The notes: generated by a model from the letters alone, not told the origin. Positions 1 to 7,969 are shown, counted from the first letter of the stretch. The stretch is 26,666 nucleotides of DNA from Candidatus Martarchaeota archaeon (GCA_023474155.1 JAMCYJ010000051.1:1-26666); one strand, 5' to 3'. Numbers and translations: made by a program.

Positions 1-243
1 AAAAATGAAACAGGAAACGTCGAATACACTGCAATTAATACTGTGGTTAAAATAATAATAGAAAGGTTTAAGCAGGATTTCGGCGACATCGGGGAGTTAA
101 TATTAAAAGAAAACAACAATATAAAATTAAGTGAGGAAGAAAAAGCAAAGATAAGAAATACTATAATGAAAAATCCATGGTCAAGGCCGCGCGAGGACAT
201 TATAAAGACCTATGAATTTATAAAAAATAGTAGCAAATTTTAA
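1..243 (+). CDS. C-terminal end of an unidentified protein (5' truncated)
   Basis: The reading frame is open back to base 1, so this is the tail of a longer gene and the GTG at 43 is probably an internal codon. About 80 residues are visible. They are charged and helical, with Lys/Glu-rich stretches and a 'NPWSRPRED' turn near the end. The stop lies 10 bases before the next ATG, which suggests one operon with the two genes that follow. Metallopeptidase/VWA proteins of the type encoded third are often partnered by a MoxR-type AAA+ ATPase, and this tail could be that ATPase's C-terminal lid. No ATPase motif is visible in the part present, so that identity is only a contextual guess. Confidence 0.6.
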   Translation, partial: KNETGNVEYTAINTVVKIIIERFKQDFGDIGELILKENNNIKLSEEEKAKIRNTIMKNPWSRPREDIIKTYEFIKNSSKF

Positions 244-253
244 GCAGGATTTC

Positions 254-1009
254 ATGGAATATACTATTCATCCTAAAAATTTCAAAGATATCACGCTTTT
301 CATGCGCAAAATAGACAGCGAAAAGGCGGAGATGCAGAAAGTATATTTGCAAAAAGCAAAAAATACATTTAACGAAATATGTTTTATCTACAAGAACCAG
401 CGATTAAATCCAAAGGACTATCCTCAATTTGCGCTATTTGCTTGCATAATGGGGGATAATGAAACAGCGATTGCCGCAATAACAGAAAGGCAGAAGCAAA
501 ATGCAAGGCAGGACATTACCAAATCCCCAAAGGATATACGCACTAGGGATTACATATTTGAGGAAGCATCAATGCATGCTTTGAAAATTACCCACGATAT
601 AAATGAAAATATATTCTCGCGGGATGACAGGCATTTATGCAATGCATTCAAAAATAGGCTGAAATCTCTGTCTTTTGACATCGCGCTTAAAAATTATGCC
701 GTTGCCGCGATATATTCCTATTACAAAGATGATCTAAGTTTTTCAATTGATTTTTACAATAACCTGAAAGCCCGCATGAATAATAGCGCATTTTATTATA
801 AAAATAGCTTATTCTCTGTCGAAATAAACTCTTATATTTCAATATTGCATAACGCATTTGGAAATTACAAGGAAGGTAGCAACCTTATAAAGACCATAGA
901 AAATAATACGGTGGGCATGGATACAGATAAAGACCTCAAATACTCTGATAAAATCGCGTTGGGGCTGGCTTACACAAGTTTTGGTGATGTTAAATGGCTG
1001 AAATATTAA
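254..1009 (+). CDS. Hypothetical helical protein, middle gene of the VWA cluster
   Basis: I do not recognise this family. The protein has 251 residues, no signal peptide and no obvious membrane segment. It is largely alpha-helical with many Tyr, Asn and Lys residues. Stretches such as 'FALFACIMGDNETAIAAI' and 'YISILHNAFGNYKEGSNLI' have the look of TPR-like helical hairpins, without a clean repeat. The ATG at 254 follows GGAT at a suitable distance. The 3' end overlaps the next gene by 16 bases, which strongly suggests translational coupling and a shared role with the metallopeptidase/VWA protein, perhaps as adaptor or regulator (inference). Confidence 0.7.
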   Translation: MEYTIHPKNFKDITLFMRKIDSEKAEMQKVYLQKAKNTFNEICFIYKNQRLNPKDYPQFALFACIMGDNETAIAAITERQKQNARQDITKSPKDIRTRDYIFEEASMHALKITHDINENIFSRDDRHLCNAFKNRLKSLSFDIALKNYAVAAIYSYYKDDLSFSIDFYNNLKARMNNSAFYYKNSLFSVEINSYISILHNAFGNYKEGSNLIKTIENNTVGMDTDKDLKYSDKIALGLAYTSFGDVKWLKY

Positions 1010-2658
1010 AACCTGCAAATGCCACCTCTAAAGAGGGCATTGAAGAAAAAGTTAAAAAATATTTTAATGATCAAATCTGGGATTCGAAATACAAGCTGAA
1101 TTTGGAGATATCAGAAGCGGAACCGAAATACAGCGCAAACAACATGTACTTGAAAGACTGGATAATCACCTTTAAACTGAATCCTGACATCGAAAATAAA
1201 TTGCATGAGGCATTTGACGGAATCGTATCGGGATTCGATTTTACAGACGACTTGATATATACTGTTATCAAGCATGAAAAAGGGCATTGGGACACATGCC
1301 CAAAGGATATCGCATACGAAAAGATGATATACAATTCGATCTACAGGGAATTATCAGGTAAAGATCCTAATTTCATCCCTCTCGATGAAACCTCAAAAAA
1401 GAATTATACTCATTATGTATTCAACATTTTTGCGGATATGATTGTAAACCTCTCAAACAAAGGGGATAGGAAATTCGAAGACGGAAGGGTTTTTTCGTAT
1501 TACTTGAATTTCTTGACAAACCCCCAGCTGTCAGATCTGTATTATGTGTTTGTAAATTCCCAGGTAAACCTGCTTAATAAACCGCTTGCGCACATTTTCA
1601 GCGCAGCTGCAAATGACCCTAAAGAGGAAATCAGGAAGCGCAGGCTTGAGGCCATAAGCAAAGACCTGCTGGCTATATTCGTAGGGCAGGAAATAGCAGA
1701 AAAAGCTTTCGCAACGGCCGCAAATGACGATGCGGCCGCCGCCGCAGCCAAGCTTAAAAATGAAGGAGATTGGAAAAGCAAGCTGTCTAAATTTATAGAC
1801 GTTATCCTACCGCTGCTTAACAATAAGGATATTTTAGACCTTAATCAGGGGCTTATAGGCGCAAACGTCCCAAACAAGGATAAAACCTCATTTAACGAGT
1901 TTGACGCTATCTACAATAACTTAACTGACAAACTGATCTTAAAAAATTTCAAGGCAAAATCCCCTGCTTATAATTTGTATCTAAGAAAGGAATTTTCAAA
2001 TAATTCACCTAACCTCATTCTCAGCAAAACACTATTGGTAAAAAACGATTTGAATATACCTGTTAAGAAGACGCCATACAGCTTGGAAGTTCCCCTTTAC
2101 AAGGATAACGACATCTTATTCATTGCAGACGTATCTGGAAGCATGAAGTGGACAGGAAATGCGCTTGACGGAAGCCTATATGACATGTGCATTCGCTCCA
2201 TATACTCGGTATTTAATTACATGGCGAGATCAAGGCAGATCCAAAATAAAAGTTTTGGCCTTATCCAATTTAGCGAAAAAACGAATTGGTCAGGATGGAC
2301 AGGCCATGGCAATTTAACAGGTCTGAAGGAAAATATTTTTAAGCAGTACCAGAATTCAGGGACAACAATCGATGTTGCTAAATTAAAGGAAGCATTTAAC
2401 ACAGCAAGCAAAAAATTCATGGTAATCCTCATCAGCGACGGCTGGATATTTAACGATGAGGAAGTGATAAATGCGCTTAAACCCAAAATAAATGCAAACG
2501 AAATAGTCTTTTTTAAAATAAACAGCAATGATGCGGAATCAGCGCATCTGCCGAGCAGGTTCACGGACATGTTTAGAGCGCTGCATGGCAATATCATAGA
2601 AATATCAAAACCAGAGGATCTTGTCAACAGAGTAGTACTTGCAGGGCTGCGCAGGTAA
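994..2658 (+). CDS. Putative metallopeptidase-like + VWA domain protein
   Basis: A 554-residue cytoplasmic protein in two halves. The N-terminal half carries a zinc-type HExxH motif (HEKGH, residues 94-98), followed by FNIFADMIVN (143-152). The latter resembles the 'W/F-N-I-A-x-D-x-x-I/V-N' signature of the putative metallopeptidase domain usually fused to VWA-like domains (PF13203/PF09967 type). Residues about 240-252 are an Ala-rich linker. The C-terminal half is a von Willebrand A fold: DVSGS (379-383) is the metal-binding DxSxS, GTT (456-458) could supply the MIDAS threonine, and SDG (481-483) the last metal-contact segment. In other microbes such proteins pair with MoxR-type AAA+ ATPases that remodel or activate targets; this family knowledge is remembered, not searched. 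The start is preceded by GGTGAT inside the previous gene. Actual protease activity is unproven. Confidence 0.75.
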   Translation: MAEILKPANATSKEGIEEKVKKYFNDQIWDSKYKLNLEISEAEPKYSANNMYLKDWIITFKLNPDIENKLHEAFDGIVSGFDFTDDLIYTVIKHEKGHWDTCPKDIAYEKMIYNSIYRELSGKDPNFIPLDETSKKNYTHYVFNIFADMIVNLSNKGDRKFEDGRVFSYYLNFLTNPQLSDLYYVFVNSQVNLLNKPLAHIFSAAANDPKEEIRKRRLEAISKDLLAIFVGQEIAEKAFATAANDDAAAAAAKLKNEGDWKSKLSKFIDVILPLLNNKDILDLNQGLIGANVPNKDKTSFNEFDAIYNNLTDKLILKNFKAKSPAYNLYLRKEFSNNSPNLILSKTLLVKNDLNIPVKKTPYSLEVPLYKDNDILFIADVSGSMKWTGNALDGSLYDMCIRSIYSVFNYMARSRQIQNKSFGLIQFSEKTNWSGWTGHGNLTGLKENIFKQYQNSGTTIDVAKLKEAFNTASKKFMVILISDGWIFNDEEVINALKPKINANEIVFFKINSNDAESAHLPSRFTDMFRALHGNIIEISKPEDLVNRVVLAGLRR

Positions 2659-2825
2659 ATAGCAGGCTGTCAATGGGCCTGCGGACTTTCATGCGCTGCA
2701 ATTTATCAGCAACATTATTAAATATTTATTATTTATATTATAAACTATCTGCAGATTTTAAATACGGCGCCCAATTTTTGCTTTGCTTTTGATTGAAGCA
2801 TTTAAATTTTTTAAAATCTTTGCGA

Positions 2826-2866
2826 TTATGTTTATGTTTATATTTTAATATATTTTAAATATGGTG
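2826..2866 (+). promoter_or_regulatory. Candidate promoter and SD of psmA
   Basis: Overlapping TATA-like runs (TTTATATTTTAATATA) lie about 15-45 bases before the ATG at 2872, inside a 213-base gene-free stretch (2659-2871) that is otherwise AT-rich filler. GGTG at about 2862-2865 is a plausible Shine-Dalgarno sequence. The AT-richness makes the exact TATA position uncertain. Confidence 0.4.
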
Positions 2867-2871
2867 TAAGT

Positions 2872-3567
2872 ATGTATCCTAATATACAAGCGTATGATAG
2901 AGGCGGAATGTTCAGCCCTGAAGGAAAGTTATTTCAGGTCGAGTATGCAAAAGAAGCGGTCAAGAAAGGCGCGACATCCGTCGGCATGATTGCAAAGGAC
3001 AGCGTTGTATTGATAGCCCACAAGAACATCATTGAGCCTTTATTGATCCCGAGCACTGTGCAGAAGATATTCAGGATAGATCAGTTCATAGGCGCGACAT
3101 ACAGCGGGCTTGTGTCGGACGGGCTGCGCATAATAAGCTCGATGAGGTCAAAGACACAGACGCACAGGATGGTATATGATGAGACGGAGTCCGTCGAAAC
3201 GATCGCAAAGGAGGTTTCAGAGGAAATGCAGCAGGCAACGCAGTACGGAGGCCTAAGGCCTTACGGGGTTTCATTGCTTGTGGCTGGCTTCGATATCGCT
3301 CCAAAACTCTATGAGGTCGAGCCAGGCGCTGCATTTTTCGGGTATAAGGCAGATGCGATAGGCGCAGGCAAGAAGGTTGCAGAGGAAGTTCTTGAAAAAG
3401 AATACAAGGACGATATGGCGATTGACGAGGCGATAGACCTCGGCCTGAAAGTGATAAACAAGGTCAATACAAAAAAGATAACAGAGACAAATATCGATAT
3501 CTCTATTATAAACAAGGAAGACGGCTACAAGCAGCTGTCCCAAAAAGAGATCCAAAAATATCTTTGA
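2872..3567 (+). CDS. psmA: Proteasome subunit alpha
   Basis: Structural alpha subunit of the archaeal 20S proteasome, forming the outer rings that gate substrate entry; the catalytic beta subunit is not in this window. At 231 residues it is near normal length. The N terminus holds the gate motif AYDR followed by FSPEGKLFQVEYAKEAV, the classic proteasome alpha signature. GATYSGLVSDGL and GGLRPYGVSLLVAGFD are also typical. The segment between YDR and FSPEG looks one residue shorter than the common 'YDRAITVFSPEG' form, a small change in the gate. It heads the proteasome/exosome gene string and is followed 81 bases later by sbds, as in many archaea. Confidence 0.97.
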   Translation: MYPNIQAYDRGGMFSPEGKLFQVEYAKEAVKKGATSVGMIAKDSVVLIAHKNIIEPLLIPSTVQKIFRIDQFIGATYSGLVSDGLRIISSMRSKTQTHRMVYDETESVETIAKEVSEEMQQATQYGGLRPYGVSLLVAGFDIAPKLYEVEPGAAFFGYKADAIGAGKKVAEEVLEKEYKDDMAIDEAIDLGLKVINKVNTKKITETNIDISIINKEDGYKQLSQKEIQKYL

Positions 3568-3648
3568 GCTGGGCTATGCGCTATAATTTTTATCTTTAGC
3601 CCCTAATAACCAATAAAAATTATGCTTTAAACTGATGGAACTGATGGA

Positions 3649-4332
3649 ATGCCAAAAATCGTGATTGCGAAGTACCACAACAGCAATGAAACATTCGAGA
3701 TACTTGTAAATGCTGACCTTGCCTATGATTTCATAACAGGAAAAATAAATGATCCCCTAAAGGCTCTTGATGTCGAGGAGGTTTTTAAGGACGCGAAAAA
3801 GGGCGAGAGGCAGAGCCCGGAGAAGCTGAACAAGGTGTTCAAGACGACAGACTTGTCAAAAATAGCAGAGGTTATCCTGAAAAACGGGGATGTTCCGATC
3901 ACGACAGAGCAAAAGAACAGGCTTCTTGAGGAAAAGAGAAAGCAGATAATAGAGATAATTTCGAAAAATTCAATAGACCCGAGGACGAATGCGCCGAATC
4001 CCCCAATCAGGGTGGAAAACGCGATGAAACAGGCAAAAGTCACAGTGAATCCTTTCAAGTCCGCCAATGAGCAGATCGAGGAAGTGGTAAAGAAAATAAA
4101 TATGATAATGCCTATAAAATTTACGAATGCCAAACTCGTTGTTACGATACCTCCTGAGTTTTCGAACAGGTGCTACGGGTTGCTGAAGCAGTTTGGGCTG
4201 AAGTCGGAGCAATGGCTTTCAAGCGGCGCGCTGCAGGCGAACCTCGAATTCCCTGCCGGCATGCAGACCGATTTCTTCGACAGGCTGAACAAGCTGACGC
4301 AGGGCAAGGCAGATGTAAAAATCTTAACATAG
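3649..4332 (+). CDS. sbds: Ribosome maturation protein SBDS (Sdo1) homologue
   Basis: Archaeal SBDS family protein. In eukaryotes this family evicts the anti-association factor eIF6 from the 60S subunit; in archaea it is linked to large-subunit maturation and is usually encoded next to the exosome genes, as here. The 227 residues span the usual three domains: an N-terminal FYSH domain (about 1-85, including the 'VFKDAKKGERQSPEKLNKVF' region), a helical middle domain (about 90-155, with IDPRTNAPNPPIRVENAM typical of the family), and a ferredoxin-like C-terminal domain (about 160-227). The ATG at 3649 follows two tandem copies of CTGATGGAA (3632-3649), which provide GATGGA as a ribosome-binding site and extend into the start codon. 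Confidence 0.96.
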   Translation: MPKIVIAKYHNSNETFEILVNADLAYDFITGKINDPLKALDVEEVFKDAKKGERQSPEKLNKVFKTTDLSKIAEVILKNGDVPITTEQKNRLLEEKRKQIIEIISKNSIDPRTNAPNPPIRVENAMKQAKVTVNPFKSANEQIEEVVKKINMIMPIKFTNAKLVVTIPPEFSNRCYGLLKQFGLKSEQWLSSGALQANLEFPAGMQTDFFDRLNKLTQGKADVKILT

Positions 4333-4341
4333 CTTTTTTTG
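4333..4341 (+). terminator. Poly-T tract after sbds
   Basis: Seven consecutive T residues (4334-4340) begin directly after the sbds stop codon. Short T-runs are the usual intrinsic termination signal in archaea. The rest of the gap to rrp4 (4342-4595) is AT-rich with runs of ATTTATT and TGTATTG-like words; I see no gene there. Confidence 0.4.
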
Positions 4342-4595
4342 CCTCGCAGCGATGAAGCCTGAAATTTTCTGCATTTACTGCAAAGATATTTATTAATTTA
4401 CAGGACAATTATTTATTTATTGTTTGTATTGTAATTTTTATTTACATTGTTAACTATATTGTATTTTATTTAATTTTTATCTAAAAGCAAATCTCTATTC
4501 ATGCCATTTGTTTGCGGCAATCGCGCGCATAAAATTCATTGAATACAAAGGCCTATTTTTAGGGTTTGCGGAATATAACTATTTACAAGGATTTT

Positions 4596-5210
4596 ATGAA
4601 CACGATTTTAATTCCGGGGGATTCGATCGAAACCGAGGCCGCGAGGAACAGGAACCATTATTTTGTAGAGGATAACAAGCCCTACTGCACTTCGATGTGC
4701 GTTTCGAGCAACAGCAAGATTGTGCCGCTGGAAGGGCTCTGGTACCCGAACGAAGGAGAGCCGGTCGTCGGCGTGGTCAAGGAAGTCAAGAACAGCATCG
4801 TCGAGGTGGACCTTTCGCATTTTCTTAGAGCAATAATAATAAAAAGCCCGAGGGACAGGATATCGTTCAGGATAGGGGACATCATAGAGGCAAGCGTCAA
4901 GCAGGTAGAAGACAAGAAAACAATCATACTCATATTCCCAAGGCTTTTGAAGTACGGCATGCTGCTGCAGGTCAAGGCAGTAAAGATCCCGAGGATAATA
5001 GGCAAGAACAATACGATGGTCGGGCAGATATCGAGCTTCACGAAGTCGAACATAATCATAGGCTACAACGGCCTTATATATATCAAGGGCGGCGACATGG
5101 CGCTTGCGGTCTCTGCGATACTCAAGGTGGCGGCGGAGGCGCACAGGCCGGGCCTGACGGAAAGCGTAAAAAAGCTTCTTGAGCGGGAGCTTGAGGTGAC
5201 TGAGAAATAA
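4596..5210 (+). CDS. rrp4: Exosome complex RNA-binding protein Rrp4
   Basis: RNA-binding cap subunit of the archaeal exosome, which sits on the Rrp41/Rrp42 hexamer and guides RNA into its pore. The N-terminal domain starts NTILIPGD. The S1 domain follows from IVPLEGLWYP through SVKQVEDKKTIILIF. The C-terminal KH-type domain has IGKNNTMVGQISSFTKSN, with GKNN in place of the usual GKNG, and ends in 'IIIGYNGLIYIKGGD'. I chose the ATG at 4596 because AAGGAT lies just upstream and IPGD then falls at the normal N-terminal position; the frame could also begin at a TTG at 4566. From this start the protein has 204 residues. It is followed by rrp41 after only 13 bases, implying co-transcription. Confidence 0.95.
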   Translation: MNTILIPGDSIETEAARNRNHYFVEDNKPYCTSMCVSSNSKIVPLEGLWYPNEGEPVVGVVKEVKNSIVEVDLSHFLRAIIIKSPRDRISFRIGDIIEASVKQVEDKKTIILIFPRLLKYGMLLQVKAVKIPRIIGKNNTMVGQISSFTKSNIIIGYNGLIYIKGGDMALAVSAILKVAAEAHRPGLTESVKKLLERELEVTEK

Positions 5211-5223
5211 GCAAGTGGTCGAT

Positions 5224-5946
5224 ATGGCAAATATGTTAAACAAACCAGAGCTATTGAGGGGGGATGGTAAAAGGCTTGACGGAAGGGATCTCGACGAGCT
5301 GAGGCCTCTCTCAATCAAGGCGAATGTCCTGAAAAACGCGGCAGGGTCAGCGTATGCAGAATGGGGAAACAACAAGGTGCTTGCAGCGGTCTACGGCCCG
5401 AAGGAAGTGGTGCCGAGGCATCTTCTTAATCCGGAGCGCGCGGTGATAAAATGCAGGTACGCGATGGCGCCGTTTTCCTCGCTGTCAGACCACGGAAGAT
5501 CAGGGCCGAACAGGAGGGCGATCGAGATTTCAAAAGTGACCAAGGAGGTGTTCGACAATGTCGTTCTCCTCGACGAATTCCCTGAAACAGCGATTGAGCT
5601 GTCGATAGAAATATTGCAGAGCGACGGCGGGACGCGGGCGGCAGGAATCACGACCGCCGCGGTCGCGCTCGCCAACGCAGGCATCCCGATGAAGGACCTC
5701 GTCTACTCTGTTTCTGCCGGGAAGATAAAGGACAAAATCATCCTTGACCTGAACATGATCGAGGACAATTATTCCGATGCGGACATGCCCGTGGCCGTGT
5801 CCCCGAGGACGGGCAACATGCTCCTCCTCCAGATGGATGGCGAGCTTACAAGGCAGGAATTTAATCTCGGCCTCGAAACTATATTGGAGGCAGGAAAGCA
5901 GATTTCGAAGATCCAGAGGCAGGCTCTGATCGATGTTTACGAATAA
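5224..5946 (+). CDS. rrp41: Exosome complex exonuclease Rrp41
   Basis: Catalytic RNase PH-fold subunit of the archaeal exosome. It degrades RNA 3'-to-5' by phosphorolysis as a hexamer with Rrp42 and is capped by Rrp4. From ATG 5224 it has 240 residues. RLDGRDLDELRPL at the N terminus and GSAYAEWGNNKVLAAVYGP are family signatures. The phosphate-binding arginine pair is visible as NRRAIEISK (R97, R98), and the acidic catalytic region as SDADMPVAV (D185/D187), so the subunit looks active. GTG at 5215 is an alternative start, but GTGGT at 5215-5219 looks more like the ribosome-binding site for ATG 5224; the same GTGGT-to-ATG arrangement precedes eL43. Confidence 0.96.
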   Translation: MANMLNKPELLRGDGKRLDGRDLDELRPLSIKANVLKNAAGSAYAEWGNNKVLAAVYGPKEVVPRHLLNPERAVIKCRYAMAPFSSLSDHGRSGPNRRAIEISKVTKEVFDNVVLLDEFPETAIELSIEILQSDGGTRAAGITTAAVALANAGIPMKDLVYSVSAGKIKDKIILDLNMIEDNYSDADMPVAVSPRTGNMLLLQMDGELTRQEFNLGLETILEAGKQISKIQRQALIDVYE

Positions 5947-5956
5947 AGGTTATCGC

Positions 5957-6745
5957 ATGAATACTATAAATCTTGCAAAGGCAGATTACATAAAGGAGAT
6001 GCTAAACAGGAACATGAGAGAGGATTCAAGAGCGCTCATGGACTTCAGGGACATATCTATAGACACAGGCATACTGAAGAATGCCGAGGGCTCGGCGCAG
6101 GTCGATCTCGGAAACACCAGGGTGCTGTGCGGCGTAAAGCTCCAGCCCGAGGAGACGATGAAGGACACTCCAGACCAGGGCAATCTTGTTGTTTCAGCAG
6201 AGCTTCTTCCGTTGGCGTCAAAGGACTATGAGTCCGGCCCCCCGTCTCCTGATGCGATCGAACTCGCGCGGGTCGTCGACAGGGGCATAAGGGCGGGGCA
6301 GTGCGTCGACCTGAAGGACCTTTTTATAGAGGACGGAAAGGCATGGACCATATTCGTGGATATCTACATACTCAATTTCGACGGCAATCTGTTTGATGCG
6401 TCATACATGGCAGCGATGGCCGCGCTGTCGAGCGCATGGGTTCCGAAGTACGAGAACGATGCCGCGGTGATGGAAGAAAGAATAAGGAAGCTGAAAGTGA
6501 ACAACATTGTCACGCCGACGACATTCGCAAAGATAGGCCAGAAGATTGTACTCGATCCCGACGCAAACGAGGAGGCTGCGATGGCGGCAAGGCTTACGAT
6601 AGCGGTCGACAAGGATTTCATCAGGGCTATGCAGAAAGGACTTTCAGGCGGATTTACGCAAAAAGAGATACAGGACATGATTGACATGGCATTTGAAAAG
6701 CATGCGATGCTGAAAGATTACATATCCGCCGCGCCAAAGGAGTGA
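5957..6745 (+). CDS. rrp42: Exosome complex component Rrp42
   Basis: Non-catalytic RNase PH-fold partner of Rrp41 in the hexameric exosome core. From ATG 5957 it has 262 residues, normal for archaeal Rrp42. Signatures include NREDSRALMDFRDISI-like text near residues 18-30, GSAQVDLGNTRVLCGVK, and ELARVVDRGIRAGQCVDLKDLFI. The 'NRR' phosphate site and the catalytic aspartate of Rrp41 are absent, as expected for Rrp42. An earlier ATG at 5933 overlaps the end of rrp41 and lacks a binding site; ATG 5957 is preceded by AAAGGT at 5946-5950. The gene lies 10 bases after rrp41. Confidence 0.96.
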   Translation: MNTINLAKADYIKEMLNRNMREDSRALMDFRDISIDTGILKNAEGSAQVDLGNTRVLCGVKLQPEETMKDTPDQGNLVVSAELLPLASKDYESGPPSPDAIELARVVDRGIRAGQCVDLKDLFIEDGKAWTIFVDIYILNFDGNLFDASYMAAMAALSSAWVPKYENDAAVMEERIRKLKVNNIVTPTTFAKIGQKIVLDPDANEEAAMAARLTIAVDKDFIRAMQKGLSGGFTQKEIQDMIDMAFEKHAMLKDYISAAPKE

Positions 6746-6837
6746 CATACAGGATGCAGATTGCATTGCATAGAATCAGAGCCTGCAAAATATAGGCAGG
6801 CATAAATATTTTATCCGCTTAATTTATTATAATAAAT

Positions 6838-6870
6838 TGATTTAAAGATTTAAATTGATTTAATTTAAAG
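6838..6870 (+). promoter_or_regulatory. Candidate promoter of the eL43 operon
   Basis: A 154-base gap separates rrp42 from eL43. It contains TTTAAAG, TTTAAAT and TTTAATTTAAAG words 30-60 bases before the eL43 start, matching an archaeal TATA element, so eL43 and the following genes may have their own promoter. The sequence is so AT-rich that the exact box cannot be fixed by eye. Confidence 0.35.
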
Positions 6871-6899
6871 GGCTCAAATAGTTTAGTTTTGTGGTATCA

Positions 6900-7136
6900 A
6901 TGGCGAATTTTAGTATCAGATACGGAACAAGGATCAGAAAAAGGTTTTTCGAAATCAAGCACAAAAAGCAGGCAAAGTACAAATGCGAGAGCTGCGGCAA
7001 GCTCGCTGTAAAGAGGATAGAGACGGGGATATGGCAGTGCAGGCATTGCAATAATGTTTATGCGGGCGCAGCGTATTCGTTCACGAGCGAGGCAGGAGAA
7101 AGATCAAAGAAGCTGATAGAAGCTATCAAGAAGTAA
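6900..7136 (+). CDS. rpl37ae: Large ribosomal subunit protein eL43 (L37Ae)
   Basis: Zinc-ribbon protein of the 50S ribosomal subunit. It has 78 residues from ATG 6900. FSIRYGTRIRKR near the N terminus and a Cys4 zinc ribbon (C29-x2-C32, C47-x2-C50 in KCESCG and QCRHCN) define the family, followed by the usual GAAYSFTSEAG tail. A GTG at 6891 is in frame, but GTGGT there is a better ribosome-binding site for ATG 6900. Its position after the exosome genes and before rpoP is the standard archaeal order. The last codons (Ile-Lys-Lys-stop) lie inside a 20-bp sequence that is repeated 107 bases downstream. Confidence 0.97.
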   Translation: MANFSIRYGTRIRKRFFEIKHKKQAKYKCESCGKLAVKRIETGIWQCRHCNNVYAGAAYSFTSEAGERSKKLIEAIKK

Positions 7137-7250
7137 ACTTTTAAAAAAAGTTTCATCAAAAGAAACTTCTTTAAAAAAGAAGTTTAGCAACAGAGTTGCT
7201 AAAATTTTGCAGCTTTGCTGCAAAAGGTTTTATCAAGAAATAAACTTTTA
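7124..7250. repeat. Hairpin chain flanked by a 20-bp direct repeat
   Basis: A 20-bp sequence (TATCAAGAAGTAAACTTTTA, 7124-7143) recurs at 7231-7250 with one mismatch. Between the copies are five back-to-back perfect inverted repeats: 7135-7142/7146-7153 (8 bp), 7148-7154/7162-7168 (7 bp), 7163-7172/7176-7185 (10 bp), 7183-7191/7195-7203 (9 bp), and 7205-7213/7217-7225 (9 bp). Loops are 3 or 7 bases. Neighbouring arms overlap among the first four, so those hairpins are partly mutually exclusive. The left repeat contains the end of eL43, so the insertion or duplication kept that reading frame intact. Possible roles are mRNA 3'-end protection, processing or termination between eL43 and the next gene (inference). 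Confidence 0.85.
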
Positions 7251-7260
7251 GGTTGATTAT

Positions 7261-7545
7261 ATGGCTTCGATTGAAATTTTAGACGACAAGGAGAACAGCA
7301 GGCCCTCAGAAAGTTTTTTTGGGAATATTGAAAAGTTGACAAGACCCAAGGCTACAGCATCAAAACAGCAAGAGTGTAAACCCGAGCCTGAACTGCTTAG
7401 GGAAAATTTAAGGAATCATGAAATAGAGGGTCTGACAGAGCAGTACAAAAAAAGCGAACAAGAGCTTTTGAGAAAGTCGGGCAGTACCAAAGTTCCGCAG
7501 CAAGATCAGGGCATACAAAGCAACGAAAGCAATGAAAAAGCATAA
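7261..7545 (+). CDS. Hypothetical small charged protein
   Basis: I do not recognise it. The 94 residues are hydrophilic and rich in Glu, Lys, Gln and Ser, with no membrane segment and little predicted fold, so it is probably largely disordered apart from a helical stretch around residues 43-72 (PELLRENLRN to EQELLRKS). AGGTTGAT upstream of ATG 7261 is a good archaeal ribosome-binding site, which supports a real gene. It sits in the eL43-rpoP interval, where orphan insertions are unusual, just after the hairpin-chain repeat. It may have arrived or been displaced together with that repeat. Confidence 0.55.
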   Translation: MASIEILDDKENSRPSESFFGNIEKLTRPKATASKQQECKPEPELLRENLRNHEIEGLTEQYKKSEQELLRKSGSTKVPQQDQGIQSNESNEKA

Positions 7546-7603
7546 AGATATATATATTTCAATGTCTTAAATTAACTTAAATTAATTAATTATTCAGGAT
7601 AAA

Positions 7604-7969
7604 ATGGTAACAATAAGCTTTTCTCCAATAAAAGAACTGGTGATCCACGAAATAGTGGATATGGACTTCAATGACCTGATGAGGGAAAGAGTGACGCCTG
7701 CTGGTAATATGCCCCTTTATTGGTGCAATGGCATTCTGTTCAGCTTTTCGTCAATGCCGATGTCGAGGCAGGTGACAAAGGACTATCTTGAGGGCAAAAT
7801 ACACTGGATAGAAGTGCATTACACGAAAAGGGACGAGTTCGAACCCATAATGGAGATGTATGACGAGCACCTGAGTTCTACAATCAAGGTCAGGGTCATA
7901 GACACAAGCAAGTCCTTATTGCATTTAGAGTTTATAAAATGGCTGAAGAACAGCCAAAAAATAAAGTGA
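7604..7969 (+). CDS. Hypothetical protein upstream of rpoP
   Basis: A 121-residue soluble protein that I cannot assign. Visible features are an N-terminal beta-like stretch (VTISFSPIKELVIHEI), an aromatic/Cys patch PLYWCNGILFSF, and a helical C terminus. ATG 7604 follows CAGGATAAA, a reasonable ribosome-binding site. The stop lies 5 bases before rpoP, so the two are almost certainly co-transcribed. Many archaea have the KEOPS subunit Pcc1 or prefoldin near this locus, but the length and motifs here do not fit either. Confidence 0.7.
   Translation: MVTISFSPIKELVIHEIVDMDFNDLMRERVTPAGNMPLYWCNGILFSFSSMPMSRQVTKDYLEGKIHWIEVHYTKRDEFEPIMEMYDEHLSSTIKVRVIDTSKSLLHLEFIKWLKNSQKIK

Noticed and set aside
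4608..5375. 255-codon open frame on the minus strand across rrp4 and rrp41
   Set aside because: It lies antisense to two clearly identified exosome genes, has a Tyr/Arg-biased composition typical of a shadow frame, and shows no family motif.
5933..5956. Upstream ATG for rrp42 overlapping rrp41
   Set aside because: No ribosome-binding site, and the eight extra residues precede the family's normal N terminus; ATG 5957 has AAAGGT in place.
7604..7969. Idea that this gene is the KEOPS subunit Pcc1 or prefoldin beta, often found near rpoP
   Set aside because: The 121-residue length and the absence of Pcc1 or prefoldin coiled-coil features do not fit.
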